From the IMG/VR virus record IMGVR_UViG_3300020220_000076, positions 1 through 51,328 of that record: 51,328 nucleotides of DNA; one strand, 5' to 3'. This DNA is from a virus. Below are positions 45,133 through 51,318 of this stretch, one piece after another. Below the pieces are notes generated by a model that ran no database searches, had not been told where the DNA came from, and was given only the letters and a program-made list of their open reading frames with translations. The translations under genes were made by a program, and so were the position numbers. Within the stretch, counting starts at the first letter, position 1, and each line of letters begins with the position of its first letter.

Positions 45133-47073
45133 TTATGACCTCGTTAATGCCCCGTTTGAATAACTTGAACTGTAGTAATCGTTTGTAGAGAAAACAACTC
45201 CAGATGTATCATCGCCAGAAGCAATAACATCTTTAATCATATTTATTTTACTTTTTGAGATGTTAAAAGATAGATACAAATCCTTTAACCCAATAATATC
45301 ATTTGATTCTGGAAAAGCTTGAATTTCAATAATATCTTGATCTAATGATGTAGATGTAATCATTAAAGAATTTAATCTTATTTCACCTGCCTCATAATCA
45401 ACTGTCCCTGCAGATTGAACAACAACAGGTATTTTACTAATTATTGTTGATCCAGTGCTGACTAAAACTGGTGTTTCTTTTACAATTGATATGACACCAA
45501 TATTTGACAATGAACCATCTAAATTTCTTCTTGGAGTATCAGTCAAATAAACAGTATCTGGTACATTTAAAATTTTAAATCCAGTAGATTTAATGTTTCT
45601 ACCTTCTGGATTTATATGAAACTTATTACCATAACAAATTTCATATTGAGTTTGTGCATTAATCTGTGCCTTTAAATCTCTTCGAATTCTAACTTTTGTA
45701 ATATTTGATGTAATTGCAGCATCAGTGTTATCAATAACTTGAAGAACTTTACTATATTTAAATCTTCCACCAAAAGAATTTAAATTAGGAGATTGTGCAT
45801 ATAAATTTAAAGATTTAATTACTTTTGTCTTTAAGTTCTCAATATTATCTACTTGAGAATAATTGTAATAAATTGAAGAATCAATTTCAACATATAAAAT
45901 TTTAAGATCTACTATTTCAGGATTAATACCTGCTACAGTATATTGCTTAAGTTTATTTTTTATTTGCTGTTTATTAAAATCTGAAACATAAGTTCCATTT
46001 TTTGGTTTGATACTTATGAATACTTTGCCATATTGAGGCGGTGTCATTTCTTCACCACCAATTACAGAAACAGATTCTGTATCTGCATATATTTTTGATT
46101 TGATAATAGTTTCATAATCCTTTGCAGTCACTGCTCTATATTGCGAAGAATATAATCTTGGTGCAAAGTTTTTAATCGAATCTATACTTTCAATATCAGA
46201 TCCATTCTGTGAATTTTGAACAGTAGTAACTTGTATGGTATTGTTTAAAGTTTCTACGATAGAATTTTCATTCTTAAATGTTCCTGCAAAACTAAATGAG
46301 TTTGCCCCATTCCCTTCTTTCCCATCGGTTATAATATAAGTTACAGTAATTACCGCATTATTTTCAAGTTTTTTACCAAAAATACCATCGCCAAAAAGTA
46401 ATTCATATTTTTCATCCTTTACTTCTTGAAGTAAATAAATTTCTGAAGTAGAATCAATATCAAAAATATTTTCTACAAGATTATATGTTCTACCAAGTCC
46501 AGTATCAGAAGTACCCTTTACATAAACTCTAATTGTGGAACTATCAATAAATGAGTTGTCTAGAATGAATCTTTGATCTAGAGATCCATTAACTGTAAAT
46601 TGTTTTTTAAGAAATGTTCCTTGTTTAATTGTAAGATTATTAAAACTTGCGACTCCATTCTTTACAGTTGCTGTTGTGTTTTCTGGAATTGAAAACACAT
46701 AAGAAGTCCCACTTGCAGTTCCAGTACATACTAAACCTGCCTGCAGAGTAAGAGTAGATGTAGAACTCTTTGGTTCTGCCGTAAATGAAACTACCGCACT
46801 TGATGCTGATCTGGAACGAGGTACATATCCAATATTTCTTGCTAATGATACAACATTTTCTCTTACTGTTGCTGAGTCCAAAAAGGACTCATTCACAACC
46901 ATGTTTGAATTAAATGCTGTAATATAAGTATTATATGCTAAAGTATCGATTAAGATAGAAAAATTAGACCCCTCAAAGTCAAAATCCGTAAAATTGGAGT
47001 TCGCACGAAGGTAATCTTTGATTGAGGTCTTTATCTGATCAAAATCGAGATTAGTAAATTTAGTAAAAGGCAT
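45133..47073 (-). CDS. 6: Baseplate wedge protein gp6
   Basis: Gp6 forms the ring that links the wedges and the sheath-bearing baseplate. The 646-aa length matches T4 (660 aa). Family stretches are the start FTKFTNLDFDQIKTSIKDYLRANSNFTDFDFEGSNFSILIDTLAYNTYITAFNSNMVVNESFLDSATVRENVVSLARNIGYVPRS, shown here as key blocks only, then YELLFGDGIFGKKLENNAVI and FAPRLYSSQYRAVTAKDYE. This is the J-like fold found in contractile-tail baseplates. It starts one base after the gp25 stop region and ends just before the gp7-like ATG, so gp25, gp6 and gp7 form one transcription unit. Confidence 0.96.
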   Translation of the reverse strand: MPFTKFTNLDFDQIKTSIKDYLRANSNFTDFDFEGSNFSILIDTLAYNTYITAFNSNMVVNESFLDSATVRENVVSLARNIGYVPRSRSASSAVVSFTAEPKSSTSTLTLQAGLVCTGTASGTSYVFSIPENTTATVKNGVASFNNLTIKQGTFLKKQFTVNGSLDQRFILDNSFIDSSTIRVYVKGTSDTGLGRTYNLVENIFDIDSTSEIYLLQEVKDEKYELLFGDGIFGKKLENNAVITVTYIITDGKEGNGANSFSFAGTFKNENSIVETLNNTIQVTTVQNSQNGSDIESIDSIKNFAPRLYSSQYRAVTAKDYETIIKSKIYADTESVSVIGGEEMTPPQYGKVFISIKPKNGTYVSDFNKQQIKNKLKQYTVAGINPEIVDLKILYVEIDSSIYYNYSQVDNIENLKTKVIKSLNLYAQSPNLNSFGGRFKYSKVLQVIDNTDAAITSNITKVRIRRDLKAQINAQTQYEICYGNKFHINPEGRNIKSTGFKILNVPDTVYLTDTPRRNLDGSLSNIGVISIVKETPVLVSTGSTIISKIPVVVQSAGTVDYEAGEIRLNSLMITSTSLDQDIIEIQAFPESNDIIGLKDLYLSFNISKSKINMIKDVIASGDDTSGVVFSTNDYYSSSYSNGALTRS

Positions 47074-47074
47074 T

Positions 47075-47476
47075 TTATCTTGTTGCCTCTAGTATGAATG
47101 AAAATTGTTGTGTTGGTATTTCTTGCCCAATAATATCAAATGTAATCGTCACTTCAAATTGATTCAAATCTGATATTGGATCAACTTGTACGATTGTGTT
47201 TGTAACTCTTAGTTCATAATTAAGAATAACTTCATTGATTTGATCTTCTATTAAAGAAGCAGTTGCATAATCGACAAACTCAAATAAACTCGATCTTACA
47301 TTTGAACCAAGAGTTGAATTAAAAAATCTTTCAGTTGGTATTGTTTCAACTAAATTACGAACAGAACGAATAATTGCTCTTTGATTTATTAAAACAGGCA
47401 GATCTTTTGTCACAGGATGTGGATCAAAAGATAAACTAATATCTTTGAAAGATCTAGATATCCTGGTGATTGCCAT
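47075..47476 (-). CDS. 25: Baseplate wedge protein gp25
   Basis: Gp25 is the sheath-initiating baseplate protein, related to the gpW/gp25 family of contractile tails and type VI secretion systems. The 133-aa length equals T4 (132 aa). Diagnostic stretches are LSFDPHPVTKDLPVLINQRAIIRSVRNLVETIPTERFFNSTLGSNVRSSLFE, noted here as key motif blocks, and a C-terminal NQFEVTITFDIIGQEIPTQQF. A late box CATAAATA lies 23-30 bases upstream of the ATG. No Shine-Dalgarno sequence is obvious. Confidence 0.95.
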   Translation of the reverse strand: MAITRISRSFKDISLSFDPHPVTKDLPVLINQRAIIRSVRNLVETIPTERFFNSTLGSNVRSSLFEFVDYATASLIEDQINEVILNYELRVTNTIVQVDPISDLNQFEVTITFDIIGQEIPTQQFSFILEATR

Positions 47477-47498
47477 TTTTTAAATAAATTTCTTTACT

Positions 47499-47506
47499 TA
47501 TTTATG
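47499..47506 (-). promoter_or_regulatory. Late promoter upstream of gp25-gp6-gp7
   Basis: CATAAATA (47506-47499) fits the NATAAATA consensus and overlaps the stop of the 82-aa gene. The leader to ATG 47476 would be about 16 bases. It is the only late box seen before the gp25-gp6-gp7 series. Confidence 0.7.
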
Positions 47507-47750
47507 ATGATTCCCAGGAAGAACCGTATGTTGGCTCAGTTCCATAACTCCAATCATCATAATCTTCATCATTTCTAATCCTTTCATGCAACTCAAGTTG
47601 TTTTTTAAAGTCATGCTTTGGTGCAGTATCGTGCATCACTTCTTGAATAACCTTTTTTTGTGGTTCTGAATTGTAATCAGTAATTAAATGAGATGTTCCC
47701 CACATTTCTCTCATGTAGTTGGGGTCTCTATCGGTCGGTAAATTAGACAT
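47502..47750 (-). CDS. Conserved-looking hypothetical protein (82 aa)
   Basis: The 82-aa protein is acidic and hydrophilic: RDPNYMREMWGTSHLITDY, QKKVIQEVMHDTAPKHDFKK, then LHERIRNDEDYDDWSYG and a Gly/Ser/Trp tail. I do not recognise a domain. Its place between speD and gp25 separates accessory from structural genes. The upstream gap (47751-47817) contains an 8-bp hairpin CTGTTTTA/TAAAACAG (47760-47780 region) and a short GGAG/CTCC stem, but no clear promoter box. Confidence 0.68.
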   Translation of the reverse strand: MSNLPTDRDPNYMREMWGTSHLITDYNSEPQKKVIQEVMHDTAPKHDFKKQLELHERIRNDEDYDDWSYGTEPTYGSSWESS

Positions 47751-47758
47751 TTTAGATC

Positions 47759-47783
47759 CTGTTTTAATGAATAAAACAGAACT
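47759..47783 (-). other. Hairpin in the speD to 82-aa gene gap
   Basis: On the minus strand CTGTTTTA-TTCAT-TAAAACAG forms an 8-bp stem shortly before the 82-aa ATG. It is AT-rich and not followed by a T run in the direction of transcription, so it is more likely an mRNA structure than an efficient terminator. Confidence 0.5.
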
Positions 47784-47817
47784 TTTATAAAGGAGGTTGC
47801 TATCTCCGTATTTTTAT

Positions 47818-48144
47818 TTAACGATCTAATTCGCGCAGTGAATATGAGTTAGAATCAAGATATTTAAGCATCTCCAAAGCAATTAAACGCGGATTTCCTT
47901 CTCCACAGGTGTAAATATCCACTGCTAAACAACCATTTTCGGGCCAAGTATGGCAAGAAACATGACTTTCTGAAAGAGCAATTACGACTGTACACCCCTG
48001 AGGAAGAAAGCAATGTGAAAATGTATTCAAAATTGTCATCTTTGCCCGCTTAATGCCGCTTATCATGACTTCTTGAAGAGAAATCGAGTCATTTAAAAGG
48101 TTAAAATTGACATTATACACCTCTATGAGCAGGTGCTTACCCAT
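47818..48144 (-). CDS. speD: S-adenosylmethionine decarboxylase SpeD (auxiliary metabolic gene)
   Basis: SpeD makes decarboxylated S-adenosylmethionine, the aminopropyl donor for spermidine. From ATG 48144 the proenzyme has 108 aa; TTG 48159 would add five. The self-cleavage site SESH gives the pyruvoyl residue Ser60 (after Glu59), followed by HTWPE with His65 and YTCGEG with Cys80. The Ser-His and Ser-Cys spacings of 5 and 20 equal those of the Thermotoga enzyme (Ser63, His68, Cys83). The N terminus GKHLLIEVY is typical. A late box at 48188-48181 precedes it. The enzyme looks active and could adjust host polyamine supply. Confidence 0.93.
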   Translation of the reverse strand: MGKHLLIEVYNVNFNLLNDSISLQEVMISGIKRAKMTILNTFSHCFLPQGCTVVIALSESHVSCHTWPENGCLAVDIYTCGEGNPRLIALEMLKYLDSNSYSLRELDR

Positions 48145-48179
48145 GGAATGTTGTTTCAACTCAATTTCGAGTAAAAAAT

Positions 48180-48836
48180 TTATTTATTTTGCTTTTCTTG
48201 AGGTGTTTGCCAGAAATATTCATCACAATCACCCAGTCTACCCCATCTGACACCATTTTCAACCTGATAAACAGTGGTCGAAACCTTAAAATCTGGTGTT
48301 TTTGGATGTTCTGGAGTGATTGAGAGATCATAAACTCTCAATCGGTTGTTTGGATAGAGACAAAACTGACCATTCTCAAGCATAATGCAGTTATGTGACT
48401 TATGTTCTTGAGGAATTTCACTTACATTTGAGTCAATTGTGTCTGGATCCGCATGAAAGTTGTCTAGAGTGAATAAATATTGACCCTTTAAAGTTCCAAA
48501 GTTGCGACTATACACTTCAAAATCCATTGTAGAGACATGTTGCTTAACAATACAGCGAACACCATAGTCCATACAATTCCAAAATTGAAGACTAGGAAGA
48601 TCTAAATCGAGATCTGGTGTATTTGGAGACGAGACAAAGGCAGAAATCGGCAATTTATCGTACATTGCTCCATATTCTGGTAAATAAGTTTCGAAATAAA
48701 AAGCACGTCCAGGAATCGACTTTGCCGACACCCAGACGCCCTCTACAAATTCTCCATGCCCATCTTGTAAATCACGTAGATACTCTTTACGCACCCATAC
48801 TTTTTGTGCTGGAAGATTTACTAGAAGTTGACTCAT
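48180..48836 (-). CDS. Conserved hypothetical protein (218 aa)
   Basis: I do not recognise a domain in this 218-aa protein. Visible elements are VWVRKEYLRDLQDGHGEFVEGVWVSAKSIPGRAFYFETYLPEYGAMYDKLPISAFV as a conserved-looking N-terminal half (key blocks only), LPSLQFWNCMDYGVRCIVKQH, GQYLFTLDNFHADP and a C-terminal VYQVENGVRWGRLGDCDEYFW. It has no membrane segment or signal peptide and many aromatics, suggesting a soluble globular protein. Its ATG overlaps the 51-aa gene stop (ATGA), and speD follows within 40 bases, so it belongs to the speD operon. Confidence 0.78.
   Translation of the reverse strand: MSQLLVNLPAQKVWVRKEYLRDLQDGHGEFVEGVWVSAKSIPGRAFYFETYLPEYGAMYDKLPISAFVSSPNTPDLDLDLPSLQFWNCMDYGVRCIVKQHVSTMDFEVYSRNFGTLKGQYLFTLDNFHADPDTIDSNVSEIPQEHKSHNCIMLENGQFCLYPNNRLRVYDLSITPEHPKTPDFKVSTTVYQVENGVRWGRLGDCDEYFWQTPQEKQNK
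48181..48188 (-). promoter_or_regulatory. Late box upstream of speD
   Basis: AATAAATA (48188-48181) lies at the very end of the 218-aa gene. A start about six bases on gives a leader of about 30 bases to ATG 48144. It suggests late expression of speD in addition to read-through from the sigma70-type promoter upstream. Confidence 0.55.
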
Positions 48837-48988
48837 CCTTTACCTTGCCCTCTATATTTCTTTCGTGCTCCATTGCGAGAAGACGCTGCGTACTTAGTTC
48901 CTCCACCTTCTCCTTGACGAGATTTCTTAGGTGGACCAGGAATATAAGAACTATTCTTATTCAGACCGCCTTTTGCTTTTGTTGCCAT
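48833..48988 (-). CDS. Small basic glycine-rich protein (51 aa)
   Basis: This short gene encodes MATKAKGGLNKNSSYIPGPP, then KKSRQGEGGGTKYAASSRNG and a final ARKKYRGQGKG. It is very basic and rich in Gly, Ser and Lys, with the RQGxGxxTKYAASSRNxARKxYRGQGK pattern I associate with a small conserved cyanomyovirus protein. It overlaps the 64-aa gene by 28 bases and the 218-aa gene by four (ATGA), both consistent with a coupled operon. Nucleic-acid binding is plausible from composition but unproven. Confidence 0.8.
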   Translation of the reverse strand: MATKAKGGLNKNSSYIPGPPKKSRQGEGGGTKYAASSRNGARKKYRGQGKG

Positions 48989-49155
48989 GTATGATTCTCC
49001 AATAAAATTTCAGTTTCAAGATCTTCAGGACTTGGAGAACCTGTCTGATAAAATTTTATCGACAGATCCTCCATAACACTGAAATATTCTTCTTCTGTAA
49101 GACCCGTATAAATTCGACGTCCCTTACAGAGTATATTGTAAGTTTCGTTTGTCAT
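48961..49155 (-). CDS. Small conserved-looking hypothetical protein (64 aa)
   Basis: The 64-aa protein reads NETYNILCKGRRIYTGLTEE, then EYFSVMEDLSIKFYQTGSPS, then PEDLETEILLENHTWQQ. The YNIxCKGRRIYxxLTEEEYFxxMEDL pattern is familiar from small cyanomyovirus proteins; I know no function. It begins two bases after the glycosyltransferase stop and its end overlaps the next gene by 28 bases. Confidence 0.78.
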   Translation of the reverse strand: MTNETYNILCKGRRIYTGLTEEEYFSVMEDLSIKFYQTGSPSPEDLETEILLENHTWQQKQKAV

Positions 49156-49156
49156 A

Positions 49157-49912
49157 TCAAATCACTCTTGACTTCTCGTGACCAACGCGAATGCGAGGAT
49201 CACACCAGATTTCAAAACCTGCTTCCTTTGCATCCAAACAGAACGATACATCTTCTCCACACATATCTTGAACCTCACCAGATTCAAAGATTTGCATCTT
49301 TGGAGCAAACCATGGATACTTCATCTCTTCGTGTTCAAAAACACCATTTTTAATCAAAACCCACCCAAAACCTGTATAGTCTACAGTGAATGGTTTGCGA
49401 CGCTTGGAGATGCTCTCAACAGTTTCATGATTCATCACACCACCGTTTCCACGGAAGTCATCCTCGTCCAACCAATGTGCCACTGAGGTTGTATGACCAT
49501 CTTCAGTAGCATACCAACCTGCTGCAATATCTTTATCCATTAAAATCAACTGCCAGAATTTTTCTGTGTTGAAAACAATGTCAGAATCAATCCAAAGTTG
49601 CCAATTATAATTCAGTTTGCCATCCCATGGAATCTGATTCGGTCCACGCAACACGTTCGCACCTAAACACTTGCATCGTGCAAAGTTGACCATTGATGAA
49701 TAGTCTTGCGAAATTTGAATACTCGCACCACTTTGTACAAGATCAAAACAAAGTTGTACAAAATTCTTTAAGTAAGTATAAGAAACTCCTCTTCCTGGAA
49801 GACAAAATACGATGGACTTTCCTTTGACCATCTCTCTTGCCAAATTATAGTCCCACTCTTGTTCTTGTGATGGAGTGGGCGCTTTTGCTTTTACGGTAAA
49901 TCCTTTAGCCAT
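49157..49912 (-). CDS. GT-A-like glycosyltransferase
   Basis: The 251-aa protein has the elements of a GT-A nucleotide-sugar transferase: SIVFCLPGRGVSYTYLKNF as an early strand, SQDYSSMVNFARCKCLGAN, a metal-binding DSD (109-111) in QLWIDSDIVF, a FTVDYTGFGWVLIKNGVF segment, GEDVSFCLDAKEAGFEIWCDP as the likely ExD acceptor motif (about 219-240) and a final His in RIRVGHEKS. It has no membrane segment, so it probably acts in the cytoplasm on phage or host glycans or on DNA; the acceptor is unknown. A consensus sigma70-type promoter precedes it, and it heads the speD operon. Confidence 0.85.
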   Translation of the reverse strand: MAKGFTVKAKAPTPSQEQEWDYNLAREMVKGKSIVFCLPGRGVSYTYLKNFVQLCFDLVQSGASIQISQDYSSMVNFARCKCLGANVLRGPNQIPWDGKLNYNWQLWIDSDIVFNTEKFWQLILMDKDIAAGWYATEDGHTTSVAHWLDEDDFRGNGGVMNHETVESISKRRKPFTVDYTGFGWVLIKNGVFEHEEMKYPWFAPKMQIFESGEVQDMCGEDVSFCLDAKEAGFEIWCDPRIRVGHEKSRVI

Positions 49913-49934
49913 AATAGAAAGTAATTACATTCAT

Positions 49935-49963
49935 ATCATACAGTATTATCTATAAGATGTCAA
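49935..49963 (-). promoter_or_regulatory. Sigma70-type promoter for the glycosyltransferase-speD operon
   Basis: TTGACA (49963-49958), a 17-base spacer and TATGAT (49940-49935) give a near-consensus housekeeping promoter on the minus strand. Initiation near 49928 leaves about 16 bases to ATG 49912. The -35 element overlaps the stop of the AbrB-like gene. Such promoters drive early genes in T4-like cyanophages, so this operon is probably early. Confidence 0.82.
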
Positions 49964-50130
49964 TCTGCCTCTGATAGAATGACTTCACCACTCTCAATCG
50001 AAAACTTGATTTTTGTATCTTCATACCATTCGAGTTCATTCATAATTTGCTCTGGTATATGAACAAAGTATTCTCCACTGATTGGATCGATCTCTATGGA
50101 CTCAAAAATATCTCCGGAATTTTTTTTCAT
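49960..50130 (-). CDS. AbrB/MazE/SpoVT-like small protein
   Basis: This gene encodes 56 aa: MKKNSGDIFESIEIDPISGE, then YFVHIPEQIMNELEWYEDTK, then IKFSIESGEVILSEAD. The succession 'G-x-hhhIPxxhxxxLxhxxxxxhxhxhxxgxhhh' is that of the swapped-hairpin AbrB/MazE DNA-binding fold. No toxin gene lies next to it, so it is more likely a stand-alone regulator than an antitoxin. It is followed immediately by the sigma70-type promoter of the glycosyltransferase operon. No Shine-Dalgarno sequence is visible; TATAATG at its start looks like a -10 box but overlaps the ATG. Confidence 0.7.
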   Translation of the reverse strand: MKKNSGDIFESIEIDPISGEYFVHIPEQIMNELEWYEDTKIKFSIESGEVILSEAD

Positions 50131-50398
50131 TATAGGGGAAACTAAAAGTTATTTTTGTTTTTATATAGGGGGGTTTTTTGAATTTTTGAGATGGGGGAAT
50201 TTTTTTTAAGTCCACGTGTTTTTTTTTGAGCTCTTGTGTAACACTTTGTAGGTTAGGGTAGTGTTGCGTTTTTATATCGCATACCCCCGACCCGCCCATA
50301 AGGCGCCCTTAACTGTCAAACACGAACGCATAAAGTATACTCATCAGTCACGAATGAGGCGGCAGAGTATACCTAACTGCCGCCCCACTAAATTACAT
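50131..50398. other. Non-coding interval with homopolymer runs and hairpins
   Basis: I see no supported gene in this 268-base interval. Its left part (50155-50229) alternates runs of five to six G with runs of six to nine T. A 6-bp inverted repeat AACACT/AGTGTT lies at 50240-50265. TAAAGTATA at 50331-50339 recurs at the right end of the window. A GC-rich hairpin closes the interval. An open frame at 50102-50299 on the minus strand is low-complexity and overlaps the AbrB-like gene, so I do not accept it. Confidence 0.7.
50358..50384 (-). terminator. GC-rich hairpin after the 67-aa gene
   Basis: GGCGGCAG/CTGCCGCC forms a perfect 8-bp stem with an 11-base loop, starting 15 bases after the 67-aa stop on the minus strand. 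No T run follows it, so it may be an mRNA-stabilising end or a weak terminator rather than a classical intrinsic one. Confidence 0.5.
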
Positions 50399-50602
50399 TT
50401 AAGCGCCCAACTTCTCCACCAAATTATCATAAATCACCTGCCCATTTTCGGTCAGTGAATCATACCCAGACCACGCCATTCCAGGTCGAAAGTAATTACC
50501 AATGCGGCACAACTTAGCGTACAGATCGCTATACTGTCCGCCGTGATAATCGGCACAGAAAGCATAGTGTGCGCTGATAATGTCAAAACGGTCGAAATAC
50601 AT
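50399..50602 (-). CDS. Unrecognised small protein (67 aa), likely genuine
   Basis: The 67-aa protein reads MYFDRFDIISAHYAFCADYH, then GGQYSDLYAKLCRIGNYFRP, then GMAWSGYDSLTENGQVIYDN and LVEKLGA. It is rich in Tyr, Gly and Asp with a balanced helical composition, unlike a random frame. The ending 'SLTxNGxxIYDNLVxKxG' looks like a conserved short domain. The codons are GC-richer than those of the structural genes. No Shine-Dalgarno sequence is seen. It shares its neighbourhood with another GC-rich small gene; both may have arrived together. The function is unknown. Confidence 0.65.
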   Translation of the reverse strand: MYFDRFDIISAHYAFCADYHGGQYSDLYAKLCRIGNYFRPGMAWSGYDSLTENGQVIYDNLVEKLGA

Positions 50603-50638
50603 TTGTCTGAAAAGTGTAGGGTGGAAAGTGTAAGGAAA

Positions 50639-50657
50639 GGGGGAGGGATTCTCCCCC
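50639..50657 (-). terminator. GC-rich hairpin after the 105-aa gene
   Basis: GGGGGAG-AATCC-CTCCCCC forms a perfect 7-bp stem on the minus strand beginning nine bases after the 105-aa stop, followed by TTTCCTT. This resembles an intrinsic terminator with an interrupted T tract. The remaining gap contains an AAAGTGTA repeat pair and no gene. Confidence 0.6.
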
Positions 50658-50665
50658 CGATTGTA

Positions 50666-50983
50666 TCAGCCGACCCGCAAATAGTGGGTCACGTTCTTAA
50701 TAACGAACTCGCCCAAGTGGTCGAGTCGTGCTTTTTCTGCTTTGAGACTTGCTTCCAAAACCTTAACCGTTTGCCCGTAATCTTTAGAGGTTCGAGTACA
50801 CACAGTGATGGTGCCCTCTTTAACTTTAACCGCGCCGATGTTGTCGGCGGTAAGTTTCTTCAAGAAGTCACCTTTGAGACGCTCAAAGTGATTTTTTGCT
50901 TTCTCCAGTTTGTTATACTCTGCGATCAATTCCGCAGCGAGAGCATCAACGGAGAAGGGATCTTTAGCGTGGTTGGCAGACAT
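50666..50983 (-). CDS. Unrecognised coiled-coil protein (105 aa)
   Basis: The 105-aa protein begins SANHAKDPFSVDALAAELIA, followed by a helix EYNKLEKAKNHFERLKGDFLKKL, a strand segment GAVKVKEGTITVCTRTSKDY, a second helix QTVKVLEASLKAEKARLDHL and a final HYLRVG. This helix-strand-helix arrangement recalls the Gp157 and single-strand-annealing accessory families, but I cannot place it with confidence. Composition and codon usage are coherent, so it is probably real. Base composition is GC-richer than the structural region. A long structured leader lies upstream. Confidence 0.65.
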   Translation of the reverse strand: MSANHAKDPFSVDALAAELIAEYNKLEKAKNHFERLKGDFLKKLTADNIGAVKVKEGTITVCTRTSKDYGQTVKVLEASLKAEKARLDHLGEFVIKNVTHYLRVG

Positions 50984-51083
50984 GATCTGAAGAACGGGGG
51001 GAATAGTGTTTTGTCCCGTTGCATGTATCCTACATCATCGGGCACCGCTGCAGACGGTCAAAACCTGAAGAAACCCTGAAGAA

Positions 51084-51106
51084 ACCTATCAGCAACGCTA
51101 ATAGGT
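51084..51106 (-). other. 10-bp hairpin that pairs fully only as minus-strand RNA
   Basis: ACCTATTAGC-GTT-GCTGATAGGT (minus strand) forms ten pairs including one U-G wobble; on the plus strand the same position is a C-A mismatch. The stem is followed by TTTCTTCAGG and its tandem copy, a moderately T-rich tail. Confidence 0.6.
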
Positions 51107-51219
51107 CCAATCCGCCAAACGGTAGCAACGGATACAGAACCACAGACCAACCACACCTAGCCTAGAGGGCGGGAGGAGAGGGAATCCTGGCAGAGTTTGT
51201 ATAAAGAACTGAACAACCG

Positions 51220-51318
51220 TAAAGTATAAAGAACTAAGACAGGACTAAGTGTAGAGAACTAAACCACACCACTGACTAACAAACTACACTTAATCCTGAG
51301 TTAGTTCATTATACTTTA
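51220..51318. repeat. 35-nt imperfect inverted repeat at the right end
   Basis: Arms 51220-51254 and 51284-51318 match at 31 of 35 positions in inverted orientation, with a 29-base loop. The inner 15 positions (CAGGATTAAGTGTAG against CTACACTTAGTCCTG on the minus strand) pair completely if one U-G wobble is allowed. TATAAT (51313-51308, minus) lies in the outer arm. The matching -35 would lie beyond the window. Confidence 0.8.

Noticed and set aside
50128-50135. TATAAT immediately at the start of the AbrB-like gene
   Set aside because: It overlaps the ATG and lacks a -35 at proper distance; it can be chance in an AT-rich leader.
50102-50299. Minus-strand open frame of 65 codons
   Set aside because: Low-complexity Lys/Pro-rich translation over homopolymer runs, overlapping the better-supported AbrB-like gene in another frame.
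51084-51180. Possible tRNA because of several short hairpins
   Set aside because: No acceptor stem, T-loop (TTCRANY) or anticodon arrangement could be assembled on either strand.
51199-51235. Direct repeats GTATAAAGAACT as a CRISPR-like or iteron array
   Set aside because: Only two exact copies with one 13-base spacer; neither a CRISPR nor a clear iteron set. Kept only as part of the structured region.
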